Assembly (NCBI GenBank): GCA_023213395.1
Contig: CM041465.1
Location: forward strand, 227,547,741 to 227,611,740
Reading direction: 5' to 3'
Source of the DNA: Cycas panzhihuaensis
Lineage: Eukaryota > Cycadophyta
Length of the DNA stretch: 64,000 nucleotides
Shown: positions 1 to 14,839 of the stretch, one piece after another
Layout of the letters: the number at the start of each line of letters is the position of its first letter
Position numbering within the stretch: the stretch's first letter is position 1
Made by a program: the position numbers and the translations under genes
The notes under the pieces: model-generated
Told to the model about the DNA's origin: nothing
Database searches by the model: none
What the model saw: the letters and a program-made list of their open reading frames with translations, nothing else

Positions 1-394
1 ATTTCATCATCCTAAACCCAAATTTTCTACCTGTTCATGCCTTTGGGGCTCTCAAAGGAAGCACCCTCCCCATATGGGACTGTGCCTCACTTTCTTCAAC
101 AATCTTTAGGATCTAAGAGGGGCCTTTTCGCCATCGTCTCCTTCCTGTCTACTAGGTCAGTCTCCTCATCCATGGGTAGCCTCATCTTTGGGTCCTCCTA
201 CTCCTATGAACTTTATCTATAGCCACTTGAGTCTTTCGTGATTGTTTCGTCCTGTGAGTCCCTTTTTCTGGTCATTGACTGAACTGTCACTCTTTCTCCT
301 CGTTCGCCCTATTAAGATCTCTATCCCTTCTACCATGATATTACTTATCTTCACCGATGATTGAAGTCATGGTAACCTGGGCCCTTCTGCTACC
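1..394. other. No supported gene
   Basis: Only short open frames are present and none resembles a known domain. This stretch lies directly upstream of an RNase-H relic in the same orientation, so it may be the decayed upstream part of the same retroelement, but nothing in the translation confirms this. Confidence 0.4.
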
Positions 395-737
395 ATATGG
401 ATCCTCTATGACCCTTCCAGATATGCCTTCATATGTTCTAGAGTCTTCCTCCTCAAAGCCACCAGTAACAAAACTAAACACACATCTGTTATTGAGGCTC
501 TTACTGATGTGCTCTGCTTCCACCGTGGACCCATCATCCTCTTCTGTGACTCCCAAGTCATTGTATCGTAGCTCACCTAGGTCAAATAGGTGCATTGCCC
601 ATGCCTGACAGCCCTTACTTTGACTATTAGGTCCTTTTTGTCTCATTTCTCATTTCTTAACATCTGACACATCCTGTAGGATCACAATGCTGAGGCAGAT
701 AGCCTTATTTGCCTTATCCTCAAGCATCGTCTCCTTC
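395..737 (+). pseudogene. RNase H domain relic of a gypsy-type element
   Basis: One frame, read through several stop codons, follows the RNase-H fold order. It begins with a W-x-L-Y-D strand near 398-412, continues with a T-S-N-K-x-K-H / E-A-L helix near 463-505, then F-C-D-S-Q-V-I-V near 532-555, and ends in the H-I-L-x-D-H-N-A-E-A-D-S block near 668-705. The last block corresponds to the H...N.EAD(A/S)L signature of RNase H in plant retroelements. Stops lie at Arg or Gln positions. The fragment resembles the second RNase H at 55960-56390 (WVIYD, SQVVxxQL, H..N.E.DAL in that order), so it is probably the same extra domain from another copy of that family. It lies upstream of related LTR sequence, as expected. 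A host RNase-H fragment is the alternative. Confidence 0.5.
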
Positions 738-1160
738 TTCTTAATGATCCCCCTTAAGAAACTTGTCTAGTCACCCAAGCACCCAAGTTTTAGATCATCC
801 CTTCTTTCATATTGTGATCCGTTTGCACCTTCGAAAGATGGCTGCTAGTGAGGTAAAACTATAACAACCACCAGGTTTGTTTTCTTCACCCTACCATCTG
901 AGCTACCCTTGGTACATAACCCTTGTTATTCTAGTACTTCTATGTACATTATTTCCACAACATTTGTTTGATTATAGTCATGTTCACTACCATTAGTTGC
1001 TCTGCATTCATATGATGGGGGTATCCCCCATCCGTTTTCTATACCCGTCAACTTTAGGATGACACATAGGCAACCCCTATGTTGTCTCTCCCTTGTCTCT
1101 TATCCATGCATCCTGCCATGATACTTGCTGTCATCCTTGACTCATACCATCATCATATTT
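738..1160 (+). other. Unassigned spacer after the RNase H relic
   Basis: No coding signal or repeat was recognised. By position it would be the untranslated region between pol and the 3' LTR of the element represented by the RNase H relic, but this is inference. Confidence 0.3.
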
Positions 1161-2498
<1,338 letters not shown>

Positions 2499-2519
2499 TT
2501 ATTAATATTTTATTGCTAG

Positions 2520-5500
2520 TATTTGCCATCACATTACGCTTCTCAGCAGCGAGGCTCTACTGCTAAGAGGGTAGTGTTTCCTAGTTACCGGGAATAGACA
2601 CTAATGGGTTGACTCAGGTAAGTGCAGGTATGCTTCTATCCCTCACCTCCATCAATTGTACTAGGGGTGGATTGAAGAATTTCATTTACATTATATGACT
2701 ACCTGGTTCATTGAGTGATCATTATACATCCGTTGCTTGATCATCTGTATTATACCATTTTAGCCTATGACGACCTAGGGATATGCATCCCATGGCACAC
2801 CGCAACCCTCCTCCACATCTCCACATTATCCTAAGCACTAATCGGCTCCCATAACCTGATCACAACTTTGTTGACATACCTTGTCCTATAGGACCTTGCC
2901 TAGGCATGGTTGGCATATTTTTACTTATTCATTAACTTTCTAGGAGCCTTTTGCCTTTGATATTTTACCTATCGTAGGTCTCTTAGGTCCCATGACTACC
3001 TTCTGCCATCTAGACAGAGTGTCACACCCCTTAGGCCTAAAGCATCCATTGTTTTGAGCTTCGCAACTTCCTTTAGTTATTTTTCTACCATATTGTGATA
3101 AATATCATGGTACCACTACAAACTTCATGGTATTGTAATGTTTACTATAGGGTGACTGTCATATTCTATTTTGTAAAATCTACTGTGGCTAATTTCACAT
3201 TTATTATAAAATTATCATGTGGCAAAGACGTATTCCCAGCTCAAGCTTAACCTTAATCATTCGATTGAGCTAGGGTTGGGTTTAAAAACCCAAAAAGGCC
3301 CTTATTTCTTCCTTTTCCACTCTTCTTTAACTCTCTCTCTCACACTCACTCTTCATAGCTTCCTGCAGAAATGCCCTACAAACAACTGACACATCAACCT
3401 TCTAGCCTAAGATCATCCCTTTGAAGCTTTATATCTATAGTAGCAGTCCTGTAATAAGGCTTCTCCAAGGAAGGGTGTACTACAAGCTTACCACCAAGCA
3501 CATATATCCCTCTTTAGTCTAGTCTCATCTTTAGATTGTGGCCTCTATAGGGTTTCACCTATAAACCCTATCGGGCTGGCCTTCTTTCCTCTTTTCTAAA
3601 GTAGATCTGCTCCCGATCTACCCACAACAAGTATTCCTTCCCCTTTACCTTGTTTTGCTTCCTTCAAATTATTGAAAAGTGGTTTAAATATCTTGTGCAA
3701 CACCTATTTCTCCTAATTTTCTTACTACACATAGGAGGCAAACCCTTATTTTCTTGTCTATTCATTATTCCTTCCAGCTCTTCTCTAGTTTCTCTAAGGA
3801 GGTAGTGAGGAAGAGGTTACAAAGGGTGAGTGAAAGTAGCAAAGGCAGGTTCTATACCTAGCAAGCCTTCTCCTCAAGGGCAGCCCCCTTCTCTCCCATC
3901 CTCTTTGTCCTCCGTGCTTCCCTTGGCTTTCCAAAGGGCTTCCGGAAGAGGGGTCACCTGCTGGCAGTAGCATATGTAGCCTATTGCTATTCTTGCTCTC
4001 AGCTTTGTAGTCCTTACATGAGCAAGAATTACAACTCCCAATCAAGCCCTACCCGTCATTTGATATTAGGTTGGTTAGAGGTTGTAAAAGTTACACTTCA
4101 CAACCTTTGCAACATCAACAACATTTATAACTTTGTTGCAACCTATCACTCACACATTAAGATTTTATTACACCATGATTACCTATTGTATTTGTGCTTG
4201 GATAGCATGGAGATTTTTAGTCTTGGAGGGTTAGTCATTCTGAGGCTAATCACCCTGTCCTCCTTCTTATCTTTTTTGCATGAAAGGAAATTGAAGGTTG
4301 GTTTTAGGTACAAAAGTTTCTTTTGGTTAAGATAACTTGTATTGTGTTATTTTATATATTGGATATACATATACAGTTTATGTCCTAGCAGCCTTGTGGA
4401 AAGGGTGAATATTACTTGGTTATAGGTTTCCCTTTTGTCATGCATAGAGAAGGAGAAAGATGCTTCCACCAAAGTACGTCCTTGTCTTCCTTCTTGGTAT
4501 TTCACTTGAGTCTTTTGCATAGCTTTCTCTTTTTCCCCTTTCTATCTTTTCCTTTCAATTTGGGGATGGTAAAGAAATCCCCCTACCCTCATTTACTGGC
4601 ATCATTGTGTCACGTTGTCCACATTTGGGGATAGTAAGAGGAAGATGATCGCGACAAAGGGGATAACGCTCCTCCAACTGCATGGTTTGTTAGGTACTCC
4701 CCTCACTCCCTTTTTGTCCTACTCCTCTTGCTTTGTTTTGTTTAGCCACATGCATTATATGTGAAAGAAAAGGGGAAAAGAAAGAGAACTTGCATACATT
4801 ACCTACACACATTTAGTTTACTTGTCTATTTTAAAAGTGCACTAGATAAGGGCCATACCCATTGCATACTTATTTGTTGCACATTCTTCTTAGGCTTACA
4901 CTCCTTACATGTACCTTGCATCACTTATGATTATTTTGCTAGTTTTTTACCCTTTTTTGCATTTGAAAATTAAGGAGAGTGAGGACTCACATGAGTGAAT
5001 AAATGAGTGTTTTATTTATTGTTCATGATTGTTCTTTTCCTCTTTCCTAGAAAGAACCCCTTTTTATACAAGAATACAATACCATATTCACAACCCCACC
5101 ATTACCTACATTGCATAGCCTCTTGCATGCAAAAGAGTTGAGACTCCCTCCATCATCATTCCATGTCCTTGAGGTCATCTTAGGCATAGTGCCCTAAAGA
5201 CAATCCCCCTTTAAGGCCACGTCCCTTTTTCAATCTTTATCATAACTAGGCAACCTTAGTGCTTCCTTTAGGTTGGTCCCACAGTCGTAGGTTGGTCATC
5301 TTACCATTCTGCTATGAGTGCGTATCACCCTTACTACTTGCCTAGGCCCACTCCTCTTATGCACCCTATTCTACATGAGGTGCTATTCCCTCACTTTTCT
5401 TCTCCTCCCTCCTTTGGCTATCCAAGGGCGGGAGGGCCCATCTTTCGAGGTTACTCGAGAACCCAAGGATATCCCTTGTCTCCTTCACCCTGCAACTGAA

Positions 5501-5675
5501 GTGGAGTTACTTCAAAGGGAGTTTGTGCACCATGTGCAGGTCCTAAACCTGCGTTTTGACATATAAATGCTCTTTATGGGTGATCCCCTTCACTTTCCAA
5601 ACAAATCTTTTATTCAGAACCTCTTCATTAGTTGATTTGATCTTAACCAAGTATGGTTCACCCCCCAGAGGTGCG
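2520..5675 (+). repeat. Distal part of a long gypsy LTR, diverged copy
   Basis: By eye this stretch is colinear with the LTR regions after 44822 and 63511. Shared landmarks are a block near 2570-2640 (TTTCCTAG.TACC, then GGAATAGA and the GGTA..CT.TCCCTCA pattern also at 63522-63600), a TTGCTTGATCATCT block near 2734 matching 63666, and an end block at 5537-5680 matching 47814-47940 (AGGTC.AAACCT, TTTTGACAT.TA.ATGC, then a C6 run). Near 3270-3350 are TTTAAAAACCC and a pyrimidine-rich tract that would suit a promoter and transcript start. Open frames inside (3794-4045 minus, 4018-4335 plus and others) show no known domain and are not called as genes. The match to 44822-47926 is patchy, so divergence is large. 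A start at TGTCACACC near 3020 as a separate LTR is the alternative reading. Confidence 0.45.
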
Positions 5676-7150
5676 ATTCTAATATCCATAATAAATTAAA
5701 TAATATATCATTAGTTTGTAGCTTTCAACTCATGCAACTTTATCATTTGTATAAAACTTCAATTAACTTTTTCTTACCCTAGAATATTGGTCATATCCCA
5801 CTAGCATAATTAGCATTTAACTCATCAAAATTAGCTTCTATATTGGCTCATATTGGTTCTACCATGGTTCTATAACTGACTTTGTAACCAGTATACTACT
5901 AGCTCAATTGCCTCATATACAAGATTCAATATGTTTTACAAGTTCTTTTGCAACATAGCTTTGATAAATAAATTTGAGCTTTGATACCATATAAAAATTT
6001 AGAATTTTATCCTGATACCATATTGGAATATATTCATAATATATAATAGAAGTATATCAAACATATATAATGATTTAATCATATTATAAGGAATGTGCAT
6101 AATTTATATAATGTAAGATCAATATATCAAGCAAGAACATGAACATAAAGTAATAAACAATGATCATACATGCACCATAAAGGAGATAATACATTTATAT
6201 ATGGAAAAACCAATGTGAAAAAATTTACAAGAAACGTTTGGAGTCAAGATCTTCTATTTATGATATCAAATAATTATATCTCCAAATCAATCTTCCTTTC
6301 TCAAGTTCTCAAGTTGTGTGAGTACATATTTGTAACATGTCACCTTACAAATAATTTATAATATCTCGTGAGCCTTTTCATCATCGAATAGGATGTTTAC
6401 ATGAATAATCATGTTAAATTAATTAATAGGTTCACTATTATATTCATGCAAATATATCAAGCAGAAAGTAGGAAATATGAAACACACAATAAATATATAT
6501 AAATATTTTACAAATAAGTGCGATAGGTAAATTAATGATATAATGCATATAAATTTTGGCAGAGCTTCTATATACATAAAAAATTATTGTATAAATGAGG
6601 AGGATCATGCTTAATTCACAAAACTCAAATACTCTAATTTGAGTAGTCAATATAATGGGTTAATATTATTAGCCCATTATTCGACAATCAGACAAACCTG
6701 ACAAGTATATTGATTATATTTCAATTGTAAATAGGGTTCATATTTAATGTTACATAGGTATAAAATAATTTTACAAAGGTATATAATATATAATTACACA
6801 TCAAAAATATATTACAAAAAGGTATCGTTAGTTGTTTTAACAAATCATGCATATTATATCTAATAATGCTTTTGTGTGAATCTATAATAATTACATTAAA
6901 TATTATGTATGATATTTATTAAATATTATATATATGAAAATATCACATATTATAACAATTATTAGTTTATTTATATGCTTAATATACTCAGTACATGTAT
7001 TTTATACTTTATAGTGATTTCATTATAAAAAAATAGAATTGGTAGTTCCTCTTTGTAAGTGTATTCACTTACTTGGTAAGGTATTATATTTTGTGATTTT
7101 TAATTTTATAGTGCCCTCTTTTCTATTTTTCTTCTTTTCTTAAGATTTTA
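5676..7150. other. AT-rich non-coding DNA
   Basis: No gene is recognised. It follows the end of the long LTR copy. It contains one candidate minus-strand primer-binding site at 5978-5989 (listed separately). The open frames at 6170-6361 and 6444-6650 are low-complexity AT-rich frames without domain similarity. Confidence 0.5.
5978..5989 (-). other. Candidate copia primer-binding site
   Basis: The plus strand reads GCTTTGATACCA; its complement TGGTATCAAAGC is the initiator tRNA-Met primer-binding site used by plant copia elements and is identical to the sites at 33698 and 41310-41321. It would mark a minus-strand element with its 5' LTR to the right, starting near 5990. No second LTR or coding region was found, so this is either an orphan LTR end or chance. 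Confidence 0.3.
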
Positions 7151-7177
7151 TGTGTGTGTGTGTGTGTGTGTGTGTGT
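7151..7177. repeat. (TG)n microsatellite
   Basis: About 13 TG units, followed by a T4 and G-rich tract. It is a simple sequence repeat in non-coding DNA. Confidence 0.95.
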
Positions 7178-10100
7178 TTTGGGGGTGGGGGAGAGGGAGG
7201 AGAAGGCTAGGCTTAAGTCTATTCATTTGCTTTATTTGGTATTATATTTCATTAGTTTTTAGAGTGTTCTAATTTTATAAAGATTTTCTTTAACAACTAT
7301 TTTGATGTTTCATTTCTAAATTATTTAAGTTCTTCAATATTAAGTTAGAAATCCTACTTCACTTTGGTGTATAAGAATGTTAATTGATTACGTTGGTTAT
7401 AAGCAATCACAAAGTTGTGGTGTTCCTTCATGCTTAGGGAATTTTAATTTTTCCATCACTGAGTTCGGGTTTTCAAAACTTAGGAGGAGTTCATTAGTAT
7501 AATATAAATTAAACAAAAAGGGAAAATATAATATGTAGTTAAGGATTAAATAAGTGATAATTAAAGAAATATATGAAGGAGCACATGAGAATTTAATTTA
7601 GTCAAATGCAAACAAATAAATATATAAAATGATGCATGAGGAAGGGAAAGGTAAAAGGGATAAACTGGAGGAAAAAGATAATGGTTAAGAATAAAATAAT
7701 TACATGAAAAAGTGCATAAAAAATTTTCTAATTGAGCCAACATAATGATATTTAAATAAAATAATTAATAATGAAGGAAACAAACGAGAAGAGATCACTT
7801 CATTATAGTAGAAAAAGTGATGCTTAAATGACATAAAATGAATGATTTAGAGGATATTTTACAATAGAATTGAAATAAAATAATAATAATAAAGGTGATT
7901 ATAAGGTTGTATAAATCCATATTAAGAGATATTCCCATTGATAAAGAGTGTAAAACCATAACATTTAAGGCTAAGAAAGTTAAAATGATAGATAGAAGAA
8001 AGACAATAATTTTAGGTTGAAAAGCTTTTAATGAAGAGAGAAAATTCCATTTAAAATTATAATAAGAGTCATAACTATCTCCTTGAGAAAGGATGCATCT
8101 TTTATTAATGTCTCTTAAATAAGGAAAATATTAATAAAATAAAGATCTTAATGTAGTATTAACCTAAGTGCTAAGAAAGAATAATAAGCATGACTATAAT
8201 CCTCATGGCAACAACTTCAACGAATTTCCATGGAATCAATCTTCATATAGAGCTATCACAATTTTAACTATAATATGAGTCTCTTCCCAATAGATCCATG
8301 AAAATATTTATATGCTATAACTAGATGTACTAAATATATTATCACTAAATAATCATGGAAAATAAGGGGAAATTTTCATAAATAAAAGAAATACCTTAAA
8401 AAAATACATTAAAGGGGTTTATAAGCATCAATGGTTCATAATTATTTGGCCTTTTTTAAATTCTTTACAAATATGCCATTTGTAAATATTAATATTAATG
8501 TTTTTGGAGTTGTCTATGAATGTTTGGACCATTATGGTATGGTATTACCCTTAATCATTTTTGGCTATTTGTAGTGACAGATTCAAGTTCATAATAAGTA
8601 TTATAAAATCTTTGAACCTATGTTGTAGAAGAAATCGTGGTTTTTGTTGTTTCTATTCTATTTATTCCTTTGGTTATTTTAGTTAACATAATTACTATTT
8701 TCCTTTTATTTTATCAACCTTAACATTAGTCCATATTATTTTAGTCCATTTTCTCTATTAGCTTTTAGGGTCTTAAACATTCCACCCACCTTCCCCCTCC
8801 CACACACATAAAGTATGATTATCATTTTGTCTATTATTTACCTTATTTCTTCTATGTTCTCTTTCACACTATTTGTAATTCACTTAGTCTATGTTTTCCT
8901 AATCTTGTACCCGTGCCCTTAATTTAGAAACATCATGTATAATGTTTTCACTTCTAATAGTTAGGTATGTATTATATCATATATTACTACTTGTTATTAG
9001 TCTACTATTATATTTAATTACTTTTATTTACTTGTTATTTTGCTTAATATTGCATATGATTAAGCAATTTTATAATTTGCTACTTTTGAATATTGCATAC
9101 CCTTATCAATGATGATATAAGATTTATTATCTATAACACCCCTTTCAATATGGAGTTATAATATTATAGGTCATCCCATCAATTAAATATATTTTCAACA
9201 ACCATAAGGAAATGAAATGACCTTGTTCTCTATTTGTTATTATTGTGTACTCTTGAGATTGTTATTGTTGTATTACTTCATAATTGCTAGTGTTTTAAAC
9301 TCTATTTTAGCTCATCTAATTGTCTTTGTTGACTTGATATGAGCTCATGCTACTCATTTGGGACACCACAAGTGTTTATTTTTTATTTGTTACTACTGTA
9401 CATATATTATTTATTTCTTTTACATTTTTTACTTTGTTTTTTAATGTATTTTATTTTATCATATATTTATTATATAGATCTCTTCAAGTAAATGTGAATC
9501 AAGTACTCATGGTTTAAAAATAACCACCGTATAAGGGAGTCATGCCCATTTTATAATTCTACTTTCTCCCATTAGATTTGTTTCCCATTTTTTAAGGATG
9601 ATTTCATAATTATCCTTAAAAAATACTTGATTTATTTTTAAAAAATTGAATTCACTATTATTTTATGAGTTTTTTCTTTTGATTTGTTTATTATAAAATC
9701 TTATTCTTATTTTTAAACCTTAGTTAGAATTTTTTGCTTCTTAAAGAGTCAAGTTACATCTTTTTTTACTAATGCTCAAATAAGGTTTTTAACTCTTATT
9801 TTGATCTAATTTTTACCTTAAATTAAAGAATTTTGTTATGTGGATCTTATACTTTGACTATAAAAGATTTTGACGATTTCATTCTATAATATTTCATTTG
9901 TTTCTACCATACCAAAGGAGTTCTTCATCTAGTTGCAATAATACAGCATATTCTTAGTGTATTATCTATAGCATTGCATTTGTGATGTGACACATTTCTA
10001 TATAAGTTTTGTAGTATACCGCATCTTTTATCTATAGTATTATTTTTCTAATACTATGGATGCATTACCGTGTTTTAGTAGTATGAACTCTAATAGACTA

Positions 10101-12839
10101 TAAATTTATAGGTTTTCTTTAATGTTATGTTAATTTCCTCTCTTACTTTCAATTTGATTTATTCTAATTGTTGAATTTACTTCTTGTTTGTTATTTGTTG
10201 TCTAAAATTTTTAACTTTTAATGTTATTGTTTCCTATCATTTTGTATCCTTCTTTCTCTAACATATTCTTTACATCAAAGGATTAATTGGATGTCACTAG
10301 AAGAAAAATAAATTAAAAAATATTATCCTTATTTTGAGGTAGTCCCTTTGCTTTACTCATACCTAGATATATAATCTCTTATTAATTTGATCAAAGTTAA
10401 TATATAATAGCTTCTTGTTATTTTTTATATGATATTTTATTATAAGAAAAGAGGAAAGGGTTTGATAAGGAAGGTAATGATCCACATACAAGTCTTTGTC
10501 GAATGTTTGGATTGGTAAGTCTTTTTCTAAGTTCTTATCTTATTTTATTTTTAATTTTTTGCATAAAGAAAAAAATAATAGAATAACTATTGGTCAATCT
10601 ATTTTAGGAAAATATAAGAAATAGAATTGATACATGTAAAGATCTATTTCTTTATTGAAAATCACATAAACTCTTACAAGCTTTTGTTACCTATAGGAAC
10701 TTCTTCTTTATGTGGTGATTCCTCTTTTCTATTATTAGGTCTTTCCTTATGTATTTATTTAGAATTCAATATGAGAGGCCCATAACAAATAAACATTTTT
10801 GACAACCATAGGAGGGACACATTATGATGATCTATTCTTATTGTTTCTTCTTGTTATATTTTTAGAGTTTTTATCTTTTATCATATGATTTTCTCATAGA
10901 CTTAGAGGCCACCTACTTGAGTCCACTACCATTTTGATGGAGGTTGAAACTCTTCTTTTTGGACCCCCACTAAGGAGAACATTTTCATAAATGAGGTTTC
11001 CAAATTGGAGATCGCTTAACCTCAATTTATTAGTCCACCCCTATATTAGATAATCACATATTTTCCTTCTATTTTATACTCCTTTAGGGAAGGTGAAGCA
11101 AGATCATCTTCACCTATTCCATTAACACATAACATATATAATATTAAATCTCTACCTTTACAATAGGCACCTCATGCCTTTGATGCACTAAATATTCCTT
11201 ATATATGAATACCCATCCAATGTAAAACATTACATTTAGTGTAGGTTTTGTTCCACCTTTAACCCAATCTATAGGTTGCTAATAATCTACCATAACGTCC
11301 CAACCTTTAGGTGCTCAAGGTTTGACTTTTATTTCACCTTTTGACCCTATTAGTTCTCATATATTAGTTGATACTATTTCATAATCTGCTCTTATGCCAT
11401 TATCATAATAAAATCATAAATTCCATAATTAATAGTTTCATAACAAACATCATCCTAAGTTTCTATTTCAATGCCCTTTGATATAACTCAATGTATGAAA
11501 TCACTCAATGATCCTAATCAAGGTGTTAATACTTAAATTGAAACTATAAGCTATTAAGGTCCTTAGCTTAGTCTTGAAGGCCTTGTACAAATAAGTACAA
11601 TGTTAAGTATGTTTGGTTTACAAATAGTATTCTCATTTCAAGCTTCATAATCATTAAAAACATAATGTATAATACCACAAAAACTCATGGGAGTAACTAG
11701 TGTTTAGGCACCTTCCTTTAGACAAGTTGCTCCCTCATCCTTTCAATAAATATAAACTCAAATTGGTCTTACACTTATATCCACCTCTAGGATTTCCTCC
11801 ATATGGCAGTAATCTAGTAAGACCTAGCATCTCGTAACCCACCATAGGTATTCCTTATTAAGGGATTCATAGATCTTATCCAAATTATATAAATATCCCT
11901 CTTACAAAAAATATTAAAATGACCCCTCTTCCCCTTGTTATTCCTTCATTGCCATGCTTTGAAGTGACATAAGGAAAGGACCCATAAAATCATGTTCATG
12001 CCTTTTATTTATTGTGCTCTTAATGGAAACATAATGATAATCTTCATTTTTTTTATTTTTAAAATTTCTTACATATGTTTTTTAGTGTTACTCTTAAATG
12101 GTTTTATTAATTACCCCCTCATTTGATTTTCACATTTCAACATATTATTGATCATTTTATTACCTAGTCTCCAACCCATACCTAAGTCATTCATACAAAA
12201 ATTTGATAAAACTAAATCTTCTAAACCAATCACAAAAGATAAGTTGTTAGACCTATTTACTTTGATGTTTCATATGTTAAAATGTAAGTTAGATGTCACT
12301 TAAACCAATGCTAGAAACACATAATAAGATGATATATCTAGAGCTATTACCATTACTAAGAGACATATCCCTCCACGTAAAGTTTATACTAGATGATGGT
12401 GTACTGTTCATAGAATGAAGAGCTACTTTAATAACAATTATTGGGCTTTATAGAAAATAAGGGCCTAATGTTATTCTAATCAAACCAAGTCAAACTTAGA
12501 TCTATCTATTTATAAGGATTCTTTTTTAAATCATGATAACTACACTGATAGGACAAGAATACATTCAAAATAAAGGAATAACAAAGAAGCATCTAAATCA
12601 CAAACTCCTCTTTTCTCTCCTAAAAAAGTGAATTAAACACCTAGAAATGAGTAGTTAGGTCCTTAGAAGGAGAATCCCCCTTAATGATATACTAGTATAG
12701 GAAAATGGATCATTATCATGGTTAACATAATTGAAATTACAATAAATCTTAAAGGTAAATAGATTATAAAGGAATTTTCATCTTCACAAAATCATGAGGT
12801 TCTTACTTTGATTAGGATGGTTGTAAGAGTGAATATGAT
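7178..12839. other. Long AT-rich stretch without recognised genes
   Basis: This is about 5.7 kb of AT-rich sequence, dense in stop codons in all frames, with no frame that reads as a transposon or host domain. Homopolymer runs of T and A are common. It may be old transposon sequence beyond recognition. No LTR pair or terminal inverted repeat was found by eye. Confidence 0.5.
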
Positions 12840-13400
12840 TAAACCTTAGCATTAGGGCTATAATTTGTTTCTGGTTCATGGAGCTCTGTTAGGATTTTTG
12901 CTACCAGTTGTGTGCTTCTAGTGACCATGGAAGATCCTAGGCATGAATGGGAAAATGGAAGGGAGTGGATCTCCCTTTAAATACATGAAGTAGAGGGGCT
13001 TTCCCCACAAGAAGTTCTTTATGTCTTCACCTGTAACTAGAATAGAAGAATCCAGAGTGTGATATATTTGGCATTGGAGGTGTAGTTATCCTAGTGGAGA
13101 AGTTGAGCCCTATCTCCTAGTGTTGAATGCATTAGGGCCATGCTTAGTGGAGTTGAGTCGTTCATCCCTTCACAGTCTATCTTTGAAGTAAAGGATAGCC
13201 TCCAGATTGGAGTGGGTTACTTAGAAACAGAAGTAGATTCCATCCATGAGGGTGACCTCTTAGAAATGAGGGATCTAGAGGTAGAAGGCCATCCAATTTT
13301 AGGGTAGTACAAAACACAAGACTTAGGCATAAGGCTTAGAAGCAGAGCTTAGTACTGGGTGAGATCTTTTATTTGGTACTTAAAACATTAATAGATAAAT

Positions 13401-14830
13401 TTGTTGTATGCTTTTCTGGTAATCATGGAATCTAATCTAAATATGGACCTAAATGAGCTGGGAAATGTAGAACTTAATGATCTAAATAAAAGAATACTAT
13501 TTTTGAAAGATCAAAAACAAAAAGCTACTGATCATAACCAGACCCAAAACCACAATATTGGGAAATCATACCAAGAAGCTCTCTGCAATGGAGAACTAGA
13601 GTCCTTAGAGTCATTCGAGATAAACCCTATCTTTGAAGAATATGACATCATAATATTAGTCCCCAAAAGGCTATCTAACCGCATGGAAAATCACTAAGAG
13701 AATAGCCTGGTCAAACATTTTTTAGGCCCTAGGCTAGGAGTAGACCCTATCAGAAAATGGATAAACCAAAGATGTAAACTATAAGGTGTAGTAGAGGTTG
13801 TAGCACTTTTGAAAAGGTGTGTGCTATTTAAATTTTCAAATAAAGAAGGCATGATAAGTATTCTTCTAAAATCTTCTTAGATGATGGGGAGAAAGGTAGT
13901 TTTACTAGAAAAGTGGCATCCAAATTTTGATCCAGTAGATGGTTGTGTGAGATAAACTCCCATATGTGTTCAACTACTAGGCTTACCACTTCAAGCTTGG
14001 GATTTAGATGTCATCAAAGGAATTGCAAAAGTTATTGGGCCTCTTCTAGCCATTGAGTAGGATGGTGAATGCCAGGTTTTATGCCTTTGTCAAGTTTGAT
14101 AGACCTTTGGATGACAAGGTGAAAATTAAAGGTGAAGGTTGGTGTAAGGACCATAAATTAATATTTAAATTAGAGAATGTCAGATGCTTAGTTTATAAGC
14201 ATCAAGATTACCTTCCTTAGAGTTACCCTGGGGAACCTAAGAAAGAGACCCAAGTAGAAGAGAGGGAGGAAGGAACTAAGTTTGGATCTTAAGAACCTAT
14301 TGAGGGAGAAAGAGAAGATACGATCCACAATGATGTTGGGAAAGAGGTCGAGGACCCAACCATGATAGAAACTGGGAAGGAAGATGAAACTCTAGCAGAT
14401 CTTGGGAAAGATCTCGATCTAGAGAAGGAGGATACCTTCTATGAAGAAGGGGAGATTGAAGGCAAGGAGAAAGGCTCTAATACTAAAAGTGCCAAGACCC
14501 AAGAAAGGGAGCTAGACCTTGTTGAAAAGGTAATCTCATCAAAGGTGGGGAAAGGAATGCAAGAAGAGCCTACCTTCCATCAGGCATATTAAAAGGTAGA
14601 GAGGATTTGGAAAGTTAAGAAAGGTATGTAAGAGGATCCTAAAGATCCAAACCAGATAAGAGCTCCAGATCTAGGAAGTGAAAAGAAACTAGGCAGATCA
14701 TCCTCTAAAATCATAAGAGAAAGCAAGGCTGTAGCTCAGATAGATCAAGGAAGTCAAAGAACTCCTAGGGATATTGGTAGGCAGGGTCCTAATTTAAGAA
14801 GCAAAAAATGATGAATCAGGTAGCAGGAGA
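13401..14830 (+). pseudogene. LINE ORF1 (DUF4283 nucleic-acid-binding protein), decayed
   Basis: ORF1 proteins of plant L1 elements bind the element RNA. The first open part runs 13401-13697 (98 codons) and ends just before the conserved lead-in that reads S-L-V-K-H-F-L-G-P-R, then D-P-I-R-K-W near 13740-13765. After further stops come E-K-W-H-P-N-F-D-P near 13898-13930 and V-Q-L-L-G-L-P-L-Q-A-W near 13970-14010. These match the W.P.FDP and LGLP...W signatures of DUF4283. A C.VY.HQ.Y block near 14190-14225 sits where the CCHC knuckle is expected and is damaged. The tail (14362-14592 open) is Lys/Glu-rich and low in complexity, as is common in these ORF1 tails. At least five stops interrupt the frame. 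The start ATG is chosen because no coding similarity was seen upstream. Confidence 0.75.
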
Positions 14831-14839
14831 AGGAAGGGG

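Noticed and set aside
3794-5566. Cluster of open frames (3794-4045 minus, 4018-4335, 4416-4634, 5314-5566 plus)
   Set aside because: They lie in sequence that matches the gypsy LTR; no domain, no consistent frame.
9128-9180. TATAACACCCC, similar to the start of some gypsy LTRs (TGTAACACCC)
   Set aside because: No matching end, primer-binding site or second copy was found.
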